Below are positions 1 through 7,265 of a DNA stretch of 11,137 nucleotides, piece after piece; position 1 is the first letter of the stretch, and the number at the start of each line of letters is the position of its first letter. Location of the stretch: assembly GCA_028287885.1 (NCBI GenBank), contig JAQBOT010000419.1, forward strand, positions 1 through 11,137. Direction: 5' to 3'. Made by a program: the position numbers and the translations under genes. Source of the DNA: Pedobacter sp. (GTDB taxonomy: Bacteria > Bacteroidota > Bacteroidia > Sphingobacteriales > Sphingobacteriaceae). The notes under the pieces are model-generated. The model ran no database searches. It was not told the DNA's origin and worked only from the letters and a program-made list of their open reading frames with translations.

Positions 1-845
1 GCGCGACAAACATCTATCGCTTTCTGGTAGGTTTCACATAGTCCCGGGTAATCCCAGCCTTTTACTTTATATATTTCGTAACCCGCCTGTTCCTCGTTTC
101 TTTGGAAGCCTTTTAGTATTTCCGAGATATCTTCTTTCGTGGTCTGATATTTTGCAGGCACGGAGATACCGTAGCCATCATCCCACACGGATACCGCCAT
201 AGGAATTTGCAGCACGCCTGCCGCATTGATGCTTTCAAAAAATACACCTTCAGATGTTGAGGCATTGCCGATGGTACCGAAAGCCACCTCATTCCCGTTT
301 ACAGAAAAATTCTTCAGGTAACTTAAATCTGGATTTTGTCTGAACAGTTTAGAGGCATAAGCAAGGCCCACCAAGCGCGCCATTTGCGCACCCGTGGGTG
401 CAATATCCGCAGAGCAATTCTTCATTGCTGTTAAATCCTTAAAGCTACCGTCTGGATTGATGGAGCGCGTAGCGAAATGGCAATTCATTTGTCTGCCCGC
501 AGAAGAAGGATCAGCATCCAAATCTGAATTGGCGTATAATTGCGCAAAGAATTCTTTAATTGTTGTTATCCCTGTTGCAAAAGCAAAGGTCTGATCTCTG
601 TAATACCCGGAGCGCCAGTCGCCGTTCTTAAAGGCTTTCGCCATAGCGATTTGCGGAACTTCCTTGCCATCGCCAAATATGCCAAACTTAGCCTTACCAG
701 TTAGCACTTCTTTACGACCCAGTAAACTGGCTTGTCTGCTTTCCACAGCAATCTTATAGTCCTGAAAAACAATGGTTTTGAAGTCATCAAAACTCAATTC
801 AGAAGTATCGATCGGATTGGTTGTAAGATTTACATTTGGCATCAT
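1..845 (-). CDS. Fused E1 alpha/beta 2-oxoacid dehydrogenase (branched-chain type), N-terminal part
   Basis: Thiamine-diphosphate-dependent E1 component that would decarboxylate a 2-oxoacid and pass the acyl group to the lipoyl domain of E2 in a cytoplasmic complex. The 281 residues seen cover the alpha-type half. An LLGRKEVLTG segment lies near residues 41-50, RSGYYRDQT at 78-86, and CHFATR at 122-127. The TPP/Mg region GTIGNASTSEG is at 190-200, followed by the WDDGYGIS strand-loop at 221-228. These match the Bacteroidota proteins in which alpha and beta subunits are fused into about 650-660 residues; that the beta half follows outside the window is inferred. Two consecutive ATG codons (845 and 842) could start it, and no Shine-Dalgarno is visible. 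Substrate (branched-chain oxoacids versus pyruvate) cannot be settled here. It is divergent from the DUF1573 gene. Confidence 0.9.
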   Translation of the reverse strand, partial: MMPNVNLTTNPIDTSELSFDDFKTIVFQDYKIAVESRQASLLGRKEVLTGKAKFGIFGDGKEVPQIAMAKAFKNGDWRSGYYRDQTFAFATGITTIKEFFAQLYANSDLDADPSSAGRQMNCHFATRSINPDGSFKDLTAMKNCSADIAPTGAQMARLVGLAYASKLFRQNPDLSYLKNFSVNGNEVAFGTIGNASTSEGVFFESINAAGVLQIPMAVSVWDDGYGISVPAKYQTTKEDISEILKGFQRNEEQAGYEIYKVKGWDYPGLCETYQKAIDVCR

Positions 846-864
846 AAGCAATCGGTTTACGGGG

Positions 865-872
865 CAAAGATA
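865..872 (-). promoter_or_regulatory. Bacteroidota -7 box for the E1 gene
   Basis: On the minus strand the bases read TATCTTTG, a full match to TAnnTTTG, about 20 bases before the first ATG of the E1 gene. Transcription would start roughly 5-7 bases downstream and give a very short leader. No convincing -33 TTG is seen at the usual spacing, so the call rests on the -7 box and its position. Confidence 0.5.
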
Positions 873-948
873 GTGTTTTTCCTAAAGCATGGTTTAAGGC
901 GGCATTGTAAATTAAATAGGAGGATACTTCAAAATACAAATAAAAAGT

Positions 949-956
949 TAATTTTG
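949..956 (+). promoter_or_regulatory. Bacteroidota -7 box for the DUF1573 gene
   Basis: TAATTTTG matches TAnnTTTG and lies about 90 bases before the DUF1573 start codon, predicting a leader of roughly 80 bases. The -33 element is not obvious. Together with the opposite-facing box at 865-872 it makes 846-1043 a divergent promoter region; nothing else was recognised in that gap. Confidence 0.4.
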
Positions 957-1043
957 TTTACTCAGTGCATTGAACCTTTTTGATCCTGATAAGTCCAATG
1001 CTTAGGATCATGGTTCTTTAAAGCCATAAAAACCAATAAACAA

Positions 1044-1427
1044 ATGAAAAAGTTAATTTTACTATTTACATTAATTCTAGGTACCACGATTGCTGTCCAT
1101 GCGCAAAGCCTGCCAGCAGATTTTAAGTTTGAAAAAGAATCACACAACTTCGGCAAAGTGGTTTTAGGAAAACCAGTTTCTGTAGACTTCAAGTTCACCA
1201 ATGTTGGTGATGAGCCACTTATCATTTCGAAAGTTGAAACAAGCTGTGGATGTACAGTTCCAGAATACACCCAAACACCTGTTAAAAAAGGAGAAACCGG
1301 AATTGTTAAAGTAACATTTAGTCCAGCAGGAGCCGCACTTCCTTTTAGCAAGATTGTTACGATTACCTCTAACGCGAAGACCAGCACAAAAGTTCTTTAC
1401 ATCAAAGGAGAAACAGTAGCTAAGTAA
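1044..1427 (+). CDS. Secreted DUF1573 domain protein
   Basis: A 127-residue exported protein. Residues 1-20 form a classic signal peptide (MKK, hydrophobic LILLFTLILG, cleavage after AVHA), so the mature protein starts near Gln21 in the periplasm or beyond. The rest is one DUF1573 domain, an immunoglobulin-like beta sandwich. It shows the family hallmarks: HNFGKV near 34-39, DFKFTNVGDEPLII at 48-61, SCGCT at 67-71 with Cys68 and Cys70, and KVTFSP at 89-94. Such proteins are abundant in Bacteroidota, and their function is not established. The ATG at 1044 is chosen because it gives a complete signal peptide. It is a single gene ended by the terminator at 1449-1480. Confidence 0.9.
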   Translation: MKKLILLFTLILGTTIAVHAQSLPADFKFEKESHNFGKVVLGKPVSVDFKFTNVGDEPLIISKVETSCGCTVPEYTQTPVKKGETGIVKVTFSPAGAALPFSKIVTITSNAKTSTKVLYIKGETVAK

Positions 1428-1448
1428 TTCTTCAAGATATTCACCATA

Positions 1449-1480
1449 AAAACCTCGTTAATCAGCGGGGTTTTTTATTT
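1449..1480 (+). terminator. Intrinsic terminator after the DUF1573 gene
   Basis: The arms AAACCTCG and CGGGGTTT pair with one G-T wobble around a short TTAATCAG loop, and the run TTTTTTATTTTT follows directly. This is a standard intrinsic terminator. Its T-tract runs into the -7 box of the next gene. Confidence 0.8.
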
Positions 1481-1483
1481 TTG
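1476..1483 (+). promoter_or_regulatory. -7 box of the aminotransferase, nested in the terminator T-tract
   Basis: TATTTTTG matches TAnnTTTG and ends only four bases before the ATG at 1488. Transcription starting 5-7 bases downstream would begin at or next to the start codon, so the messenger would be leaderless or nearly so. There is no Shine-Dalgarno, and no clear -33 TTG at the usual distance. The context TTTGCAGCATG resembles the TTTGCAGAATG before the gene at 6286. Confidence 0.5.
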
Positions 1484-1487
1484 CAGC

Positions 1488-2687
1488 ATGCCTAAAATTT
1501 CAGAAAAAGGGGTTCAAATGCCCGCTTCACCCATTAGAAAACTTACTCCTTATGCTGACCAGGCAAAAAAAGAGGGTAAAAAGGTTTACCATTTAAACAT
1601 CGGACAGCCGGACATTGCTACCCCTAAGGGGATGTTGGATGCGGTTAAAAACATCGATTTTGACGTATGGGCCTATACCTCCTCCGAGGGAACATTGACG
1701 TATAGGACTAAATTAACAGAATATTACAACAAGCTGGGCTACAACATTACGCCCGAAGATATACTGGTAACCATCGGCGGATCTGAGGCCATCACCATCG
1801 CCATGCAAACCTGCGTAAACGAAGGTGATGAAATCATTATTCCTGAGCCTTTCTACGCAAACTACAACGGCTTCGCCTGTATGAGTAATGTGGTTGTAAA
1901 ACCGATCCTTTCTTATATTGAAAATGGATTTGCACTGCCCGCTATCTCCGAATTCGAGAAATTAATTACAGAAAAAACCAAAGCAATCATCATCTGTAAT
2001 CCAAACAACCCGACCGGATATTTATATTCAAAGGAAGAACTGGATGCACTGAAAGAGCTCTGCTTGAAGTACGATCTATTCCTATTCTCTGACGAAGCTT
2101 ACCGTGAATTCTGCTATGATGGCCGGGAATTCATCTCACCGATGCACCTGGACGGGCTGGATGAAAATGTAGTCATTATGGACACGGTTTCTAAGCGTTA
2201 CAGCGCTTGTGGAGCACGGTTGGGCTGTTTGATCACAAAGAACAAAGAAGTTATTAAATCGGGGTTAAAGTTTGCACAGGCCAGGTTAAGTCCGGGTATG
2301 GTAGAGCAAATTGCCGGTGCTGCTGCTGTGGATACACCGGATAGCTACTTCGAAGAAGTGAATATAGAATACACCTTAAGGAGAGATACCTTGGTAGCCC
2401 GTCTAAACGCGATTGAAGGGGTATTCTGCCCCAATCCAGGAGGCGCGTTTTATGTGGTTGCTAAATTCCCGATTGATGATGCAGATGTGTTTTGTCAATG
2501 GATGCTAGAAAGCTTCAACCTGAATAATGAAACAGTAATGATGGCACCGGCAACAGGCTTTTACTCGACGCCAGGTTCAGGTAAAAACGAGGTACGCATG
2601 GCCTATGTGTTAAACACGGCAGACTTGAATAAAGCAATGGATTGCCTGGAAGCTGCTTTACAACAATATCCGGGAAGAACTATATAA
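1488..2687 (+). CDS. PLP-dependent class I/II aminotransferase (aspartate aminotransferase-like)
   Basis: A 399-residue fold-type I aminotransferase that would move an amino group between an amino acid and a 2-oxoacid in the cytoplasm using pyridoxal phosphate. Its length is normal for the family. Visible landmarks are NIGQPD at 37-42, WAYTSSEG at 61-68 where substrate-binding loops usually lie, the NPNNPTG motif at 171-177, and SDEAY at 201-205, whose Asp contacts the pyridine nitrogen. Lys236 in VSKRYSACGARLG is the expected Schiff-base lysine, with Arg244 nearby for phosphate. Arg370 in NEVRMAY is the expected carboxylate-binding arginine. All key residues are present, so it should be active. 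The exact amino donor is not readable. It is monocistronic, between two terminators. Confidence 0.92.
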   Translation: MPKISEKGVQMPASPIRKLTPYADQAKKEGKKVYHLNIGQPDIATPKGMLDAVKNIDFDVWAYTSSEGTLTYRTKLTEYYNKLGYNITPEDILVTIGGSEAITIAMQTCVNEGDEIIIPEPFYANYNGFACMSNVVVKPILSYIENGFALPAISEFEKLITEKTKAIIICNPNNPTGYLYSKEELDALKELCLKYDLFLFSDEAYREFCYDGREFISPMHLDGLDENVVIMDTVSKRYSACGARLGCLITKNKEVIKSGLKFAQARLSPGMVEQIAGAAAVDTPDSYFEEVNIEYTLRRDTLVARLNAIEGVFCPNPGGAFYVVAKFPIDDADVFCQWMLESFNLNNETVMMAPATGFYSTPGSGKNEVRMAYVLNTADLNKAMDCLEAALQQYPGRTI

Positions 2688-2707
2688 GTCTGAAATGTAG
2701 ATAGATT

Positions 2708-2740
2708 AGAAAGCCTTCAGGTTATCCTTGAAGGCTTTCT
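2708..2740. terminator. Bidirectional terminator between convergent genes
   Basis: A perfect 12-bp inverted repeat, AGAAAGCCTTCA and TGAAGGCTTTCT, surrounds a 9-base loop. It lies between the end of the aminotransferase at 2687 and the end of the glycosidase at 2763. Bases following it are T-rich in the plus direction (TCTTATTA) and moderately so in the minus direction, so it can serve both convergent genes. Confidence 0.85.
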
Positions 2741-2762
2741 TCTTATTACCGATACTGAGATA

Positions 2763-5375
2763 TCAGCAACCCTGCTGAATCAGGTTTGCTACGAGTGCAG
2801 TCCAGCCCGTCTGGTGTGAGGCGCCAAGTCCTTTTCCATCATCACCATGAAAGTATTCGTTGAATAACAGAAGATCCTTAAAATGAGGATCTGTTTGCAG
2901 CATCTCATTACCGCCATAGCAAGGGCGCCTGCCAGTATCATCTTGTTTAAAAATGGACACGAGCCTTTTCCCAAGCTCTGCAGCAATCTGTTTTAGCGAC
3001 AGAAAACTACCTGAACCTGTGGGATATTCTACCTTAAAGTCGTCACTGTAGTAGTCATGAAATCTCAAGAGACTTCGGATAATTAAGAAGTTTACCGGCA
3101 TCCAGACAGGTCCCCGCCAATTGCTGTTCCCACCGAACATCCCTGAATCACTTTCTCCAGGAATATAGCTAACGCATAGCTTTGTGCGGCCGGTGTCAAA
3201 GACAAAAGGCGCTGCCTGATATGTTTTGGACAGGCTCCGTACACCAAAGTCACTTAAAAATTCGGTTTCGTCCAGCATTCTGGAAAGAATTCTTTTCATC
3301 CGATGTCCACGCAGTAAGCTTAAAAGGTGTTTGTCGTTCGTTCCTTTTTCGGTCCAACGGGAAACGAGATTTGCGAGGTCTGGCCGATTGTCCAAAAACC
3401 ATTGCATATGTGCGGCGAACTGTGGAAGCTTTTTCAAGGTTTCATCCTTAATGACCTCAACGGCGAACAAGGGTATAATGCCGATCATGCTCCGGAGTTT
3501 GAGCTTTACCGACCGGGTGCCATTAATCGAAAGTACATCATAAAAGAACTCATCTTCACGGTCCCAAAGCCCGGTATCATCCGGACCCATGATGTTCATG
3601 ATCGCACCTGCGATATAGAGAAAATGTTCAAAAAACTTAGTTGCCATGGCCTCATATACCTTATTGCTGAGGGCAAGTGTCAATGAAATGTGCATCATGT
3701 TCAGCGCATACATGGCCATCCAACTGGTGCCATCGGCTTGTTGAATATGCACCCCCTCAGGCAGCTTCATATTGCGGTCGAACACACCAATATTATCCAA
3801 ACCGAGAAAGCCGCCAGAAAAGATATTTATGCCCTTTTCATCCTTTCTATTTACCCACCAGGTGAAGTTGATCAGGAGCTTTTGAAAAACAGATTCCAGG
3901 AAAAAGGTATCACCTGTTCCCTCATTCTGCTGCTGATCCAGCTTGTAAACTTCCCAGGTTGCCCAGGCATGAACCGGCGGATTCGTGTCATCAAAATTGA
4001 ATTCATAAGCCGGGAATTGGCCGTTGGGGTGCATGTACCATTCTTTCGTTAGCATCAACAATTGTCTTTTTGCAAATGCAGCATCAACAAGGGCCAGGCT
4101 TAGACAATGGAAACCCAGATCCCAGGTGGCATACCAGGGAAACTCCCATTTATCGGGCATAGAGATAATGTCGGCATTGTTTAAATGTACCCAGTTTAAA
4201 TTTCTTGATGTTGTATGCCCTTCTGGTGGTGATGGTTCTCCCGGATCTCCCTTCAGCCATTTTCTTACATCATAGTTGTAAAACTGCTTGTTCCATAGCA
4301 GTCCGGCTAGTGCCTGCCGTTGTATCAGCCTTTCATCTTTACCTTCGATGTCCTTTTGCAGGCTTTTGTAGAAATCGTCAGCTTCAGTGACCCTCCTGTC
4401 AAATATTTCGTTGAAATCTTCAAAAGGTTTGGTGTTGGTCCCCGAACACAGCCTGAGCAACAACGATACGGACTTACCGCCTTCAATCTTATACTCAAAA
4501 ACTCCGGCGGCCTTTGTACCTGTACAATCTGGATTTACCGCGCTGGTTTCGTTATTGACGAGGTAGTCGTTTATACCATCCTTTGCGTACTTCTGGCCGT
4601 TATTGTAGTTGTAAACTTTGGCTAGATTGGTGTCGTTCTCAGTGAACAACCAGTCAGTTGGCTCCTGGGTATATAAATGATAGTCAGCCAAGGTATCCTC
4701 AGCTATGGCGATAGATGTTTCCGTGTCTTTGGAGATGCAAGCACTTTTATCATGGTAGCCCCAAGACCACCTGTTTCTAAACCATACTGTTGGCAGAATG
4801 GACAGGTTTGCAGGATCTGCCGCCCTGTTGTGTGCCGTGATTTTGATGAGCAGATCTTCTTTGTCTGCTTTTGCATATTCAATAAATATATCGAAGTACC
4901 GGTTGTCGTTAAATATGCCGGTGTCCAGTAGCTCATATTCAGGCTCCTGTTTGCTTCGGCCAGCATTCACAGTTCGAAGCTCGTCATATGGAAAGGCACC
5001 TTGCGGATACTTATACAGCATTTTCATGTATGAATGTGTCGGTGTAGAATCAAGATAATAAAAGAGCTCTTTTACATCTTCACCATGGTTCCCCTCTTCA
5101 TTGGTTAAGCCGAAGAAAACTTCTTTGAGCATGGGGTCATTACCGTTCCAGAATGCCGGTGCGAAACAAAGACGTTGTTTGTCGTCTGATATTCCGCCAA
5201 TTCCCTCCTCTCCCCAGCGCCAGGCTTTACTGCGCGCCAGCTCATGTGTGGTATACTTCCATGCGTTGCCATTGTCGCTGTAATCTTCACGAACAGTTCC
5301 CCACTGGCGGTTAGAAACATAGGGACCCCACTTCTTCCAGCCTTTTATTTTCAGACGATCGCACTCTTCATTCAT
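2763..5375 (-). CDS. GH63 / MGH1-like glycoside hydrolase (glucosidase-type)
   Basis: An 870-residue protein like the large bacterial relatives of processing alpha-glucosidase (GH63, MGH1-like (alpha/alpha)6 barrel). Residues 1 to about 330 form the N-terminal region, rich in beta segments. The barrel follows, with WEFPWYATWDLGFHCL at 410-425, DGTSWMAMY at 548-556, GLWDREDEFFYDVL at 602-615, GGNSNWRGPVWMPVN at 748-762, and FNEYFHGDDGKGLGASHQTGW at 838-858. By analogy with GH63 and GH37, Asp419 is the likely general acid and Glu840 the likely base; this is inferred. No signal peptide or lipobox is visible, so it is probably cytoplasmic. The natural substrate is not evident. A TACTTTG at 5414-5420 (minus) may be part of its promoter. 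The opposite-strand reading frames inside it are shadows. Confidence 0.85.
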   Translation of the reverse strand: MNEECDRLKIKGWKKWGPYVSNRQWGTVREDYSDNGNAWKYTTHELARSKAWRWGEEGIGGISDDKQRLCFAPAFWNGNDPMLKEVFFGLTNEEGNHGEDVKELFYYLDSTPTHSYMKMLYKYPQGAFPYDELRTVNAGRSKQEPEYELLDTGIFNDNRYFDIFIEYAKADKEDLLIKITAHNRAADPANLSILPTVWFRNRWSWGYHDKSACISKDTETSIAIAEDTLADYHLYTQEPTDWLFTENDTNLAKVYNYNNGQKYAKDGINDYLVNNETSAVNPDCTGTKAAGVFEYKIEGGKSVSLLLRLCSGTNTKPFEDFNEIFDRRVTEADDFYKSLQKDIEGKDERLIQRQALAGLLWNKQFYNYDVRKWLKGDPGEPSPPEGHTTSRNLNWVHLNNADIISMPDKWEFPWYATWDLGFHCLSLALVDAAFAKRQLLMLTKEWYMHPNGQFPAYEFNFDDTNPPVHAWATWEVYKLDQQQNEGTGDTFFLESVFQKLLINFTWWVNRKDEKGINIFSGGFLGLDNIGVFDRNMKLPEGVHIQQADGTSWMAMYALNMMHISLTLALSNKVYEAMATKFFEHFLYIAGAIMNIMGPDDTGLWDREDEFFYDVLSINGTRSVKLKLRSMIGIIPLFAVEVIKDETLKKLPQFAAHMQWFLDNRPDLANLVSRWTEKGTNDKHLLSLLRGHRMKRILSRMLDETEFLSDFGVRSLSKTYQAAPFVFDTGRTKLCVSYIPGESDSGMFGGNSNWRGPVWMPVNFLIIRSLLRFHDYYSDDFKVEYPTGSGSFLSLKQIAAELGKRLVSIFKQDDTGRRPCYGGNEMLQTDPHFKDLLLFNEYFHGDDGKGLGASHQTGWTALVANLIQQGC

Positions 5376-5546
5376 TGGAGCTAGTTAGCAGGTAAGGTTA
5401 CATAAGTTTCGACCAAAGTACAACAGAAAGTCAAAAAACCAACAATCTGGAAAGATATAGGGGTTTTTCCATGCAGACCATTGGCCCTGCACTTGCAATG
5501 GGTAATGCGTTCAGGTGGAACCACGGGAGTATCCGTTTTAAGGAGG

Positions 5547-6155
5547 CTATTTATACTTCCACATTCTGCTTTTCCCTTCCGTGATCCATTCAATAGCTGT
5601 AGCTATTCGTTTGGCCTTTGTAGATTCAGTTTTCGCCTCCTCAAACCAAGTTATATATTCCTTCTTCTGTGAAGGGCTGAATTTCTCAAACTGGGTGTTA
5701 AGCACCGGATTTTGGCTGAGCACGGCATTGAAGTAATCCGGAATACCAACATTGGCTTTATCTGCTTGAGGCTTTGGGCGGGCAGGAGCTTTTACACCTT
5801 TTAAATTCAAAGACACTGCTTGCTGTATGTATTCGATCAAGATTTCATCTGAGGGAAGATCGGCAAGGCTGGTAATCCGGCCAAAGCTGCCGGCGGTACC
5901 CGGCTCTGCGTTCAATAATTTGTATGGATCCTCCATTAAAGTCGCTTTCCAGAAACCAAATCCGCAATGTTGTTTGAACGCCACCATTTGGCAAACTGCG
6001 CCTTCACAATCAAAAAATGGGCAACTCCATTTCATGGTCTCCATCAGTTGCGGTGAAGCCTTATGTACAAGATCACGAAGGTGTCTGAGTATTGGCTTCG
6101 CAAAGTCAGCGCTCTTTTCTATGTAAGCGTCTACGCGGCTATCGTATTGTTCCAT
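5547..6155 (-). CDS. DUF1801 plus YdeI/OmdA-type protein
   Basis: A 202-residue soluble protein with two parts. Residues 1-115 resemble DUF1801 (YdhG-like): PILRHLRDLVHKASP near 21-35, MKWSCPFF at 41-48, and FGFWKATLM near 66-74. Residues about 138-200 resemble the YdeI/OmpD-associated OmdA domain: PDYFNAVL at 139-146, FSPSQKKEYITWFEEAKTE at 159-177, and RIATAIEWI at 183-191. A lysine- and proline-rich linker (KAPARPKPQADK) joins them. OmdA proteins have been linked to envelope stress and bacteriocin or polymyxin resistance in enterobacteria; a role here is not shown. Four cysteines cluster at 45, 50, 55 and 64. The ATG at 6155 is preferred; a TTG at 6170 would add only five residues. Confidence 0.8.
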   Translation of the reverse strand: MEQYDSRVDAYIEKSADFAKPILRHLRDLVHKASPQLMETMKWSCPFFDCEGAVCQMVAFKQHCGFGFWKATLMEDPYKLLNAEPGTAGSFGRITSLADLPSDEILIEYIQQAVSLNLKGVKAPARPKPQADKANVGIPDYFNAVLSQNPVLNTQFEKFSPSQKKEYITWFEEAKTESTKAKRIATAIEWITEGKSRMWKYK

Positions 6156-6183
6156 GGTGTAAGATATCAAATCGGTTGCTCAT

Positions 6184-6191
6184 GAAAGTTA
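6184..6191 (-). promoter_or_regulatory. Possible -7 box for the DUF1801/OmdA gene
   Basis: The minus strand reads TAACTTTC, one base off TAnnTTTG, about 28 bases before the ATG at 6155. The last G is replaced by C and no -33 is clear, so this is a weak call. Confidence 0.25.
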
Positions 6192-6248
6192 TAAAATTGA
6201 AAATCTCCATGCAAACCTCAATTCTGAGCAAAGCAGCATTCATGTGAA

Positions 6249-6281
6249 TTGCTTAGTCTATATCCTCAAACATTATATTTG
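6249..6281 (+). promoter_or_regulatory. Promoter of the PaiA-like gene, near-leaderless
   Basis: A TTG at 6249-6251 is followed, after 22 bases, by TATATTTG at 6274-6281, a full Bacteroidota -33/-7 pair with acceptable spacing. The -7 box ends four bases before the ATG at 6286, so the transcript should begin at or next to the start codon. This decides the start: an upstream GTG at 6244 would lie in front of the promoter. Confidence 0.65.
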
Positions 6282-6285
6282 CAGA

Positions 6286-6822
6286 ATGGAAAGCAGGAAG
6301 GACTCATTTGTACTTGAACGAATTCACATAAGCAATCTTGAGGACTTGCAGATCATGAGCCGGGAAACGTTTTATGACGCATTCTTCTGGGGAACCAGCC
6401 CAGAGAACATGAAGACATATTTAGAAACCTCGTTGTCTGAAGAAAAACTAAGTACCGAACTCAATCAAAGCCAATCTCAATTTTATTTTGCCGTGTTGAA
6501 CAACTTCCGCGTAGGTTATCTTAAACTAAACTTCGGGCAAGCCCAGACAGAGCTTAGGGAAAGCTCTGGAATGGAAATCGAGCGAATTTATGTATTGAAG
6601 GAACATCAAGGCAAGAAAATCGGGCAGGAGTTAATCAATAAGGCAATTGACATCGCTGTACAAAATAAAATGGAATACGTTTGGCTTGGGGTTTGGGAAA
6701 AGAATACCAAGGCAATATCTTTCTATCAGAGAAACGGTTTTGTAGAAATAAGCGCACACCCTTTTATGATGGGAACGGAAGAGCAGGTTGATCTTATAAT
6801 GAAAAGAAGTTTAATTGTTTAG
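6286..6822 (+). CDS. paiA: PaiA-like spermidine/spermine N-acetyltransferase (GNAT)
   Basis: A 178-residue GNAT acetyltransferase that would acetylate an amine using acetyl-CoA. It follows Bacillus subtilis PaiA, as I recall that sequence, along its whole length: ETFYDAF near 27-33, SPENMKTYLETS at 38-49, GYLKLNF at 77-83, MEIERIYV at 96-103, WLGVWEKNTKAISFYQRNGF at 133-152, and MGTEEQVDLIM at 162-172. The acetyl-CoA pyrophosphate loop is HQGKKIGQ at 107-114; the usual middle Gly of Q-x-x-G-x-G is Lys111, a small deviation. PaiA acetylates spermidine and spermine in B. subtilis; the same substrate here is inferred. The start at 6286 is fixed by the promoter just upstream. The VOC-fold gene lies 40 bases downstream and may be co-transcribed. 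Confidence 0.82.
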   Translation: MESRKDSFVLERIHISNLEDLQIMSRETFYDAFFWGTSPENMKTYLETSLSEEKLSTELNQSQSQFYFAVLNNFRVGYLKLNFGQAQTELRESSGMEIERIYVLKEHQGKKIGQELINKAIDIAVQNKMEYVWLGVWEKNTKAISFYQRNGFVEISAHPFMMGTEEQVDLIMKRSLIV

Positions 6823-6862
6823 AGCCGCAGTTCGTTCTGGAAAATCAGTATCTTCAAGCATC

Positions 6863-7237
6863 ATGACATTTGAACTGAACTCTATACGCGCCTTCGTTGG
6901 TGCAAAAAACTATACTGTTTCCCGGAGTTTTTATCGTGATTTGGGCTTTGAAGAAAAGGTACTAAGCGATAGTTTATCTCTTTTTCAAGCCGGAGCGCTT
7001 GGTTTCTACCTCCAGGACTATAACAATAAGGAATGGCTAGAGAACACAATGCTGTTTCTGGAAGTTAAGGATGTACAAAAAAGATTCAAAGATGTAAAGG
7101 CCCTGGAACTTGATAAAAAGTATGCAGAAATAAAGATTATGCCTATTAAGAATGAAGATTGGGGCGACGTATTTTATATCATTGACCCGGCAGGCGTTCT
7201 CTTACATATAGCTCAGTTTTCTGCCGAACCCACCTAA
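6863..7237 (+). CDS. VOC-superfamily (glyoxalase/bleomycin-resistance fold) protein
   Basis: A 124-residue single VOC module with paired beta-alpha-beta-beta-beta units: IRAFVGAKNYTVSRSFYRDLGF at about 8-29, LGFYLQD at 46-52, MLFLEVKDV at 63-71, and the closing DVFYIIDPAGVLLHIAQF at 102-119. At the usual metal-ligand positions the first His is replaced (Phe11 region) and the Glu near the end appears as His115, so a metal-dependent glyoxalase activity is doubtful. A binding or immunity role of the kind seen in some VOC proteins is possible. The ATG at 6863 is chosen over a TTG at 6815, which would add a non-conserved serine-rich tail and overlap the acetyltransferase. It probably shares a transcript with that gene. 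It ends 28 bases from the convergent SDR gene, with no hairpin between. Confidence 0.78.
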   Translation: MTFELNSIRAFVGAKNYTVSRSFYRDLGFEEKVLSDSLSLFQAGALGFYLQDYNNKEWLENTMLFLEVKDVQKRFKDVKALELDKKYAEIKIMPIKNEDWGDVFYIIDPAGVLLHIAQFSAEPT

Positions 7238-7265
7238 GTTCCTTATTCATATAATTTAGAGACGA

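Noticed and set aside
962..1387. 141-residue open frame on the minus strand over the DUF1573 gene
   Set aside because: It lies antisense to a gene with a clear signal peptide and domain, has no promoter box, and its protein resembles no family.
3182..4625. Many overlapping plus-strand open frames across the glycosidase
   Set aside because: All are antisense shadows of the 870-residue glycosidase; their products are Cys/Arg/Ser-rich and unlike real proteins.
5381..5593. 70-residue minus-strand frame and a facing plus-strand frame in the gap before the glycosidase
   Set aside because: It overlaps the 3' end of the OmdA-type gene in another frame and shows no domain. The 171-base gap itself shows only a weak promoter-like TACTTTG and a 6-bp inverted repeat.
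6244..6285. GTG start adding 14 residues to the PaiA-like protein
   Set aside because: It would place the strong TATATTTG promoter box inside the coding region; PaiA-like similarity begins after the ATG at 6286.
6815..6862. Longer VOC protein starting at a TTG and overlapping the acetyltransferase
   Set aside because: The extra 16 residues precede the start of the VOC fold and have no conserved character; the ATG at 6863 fits the family start.
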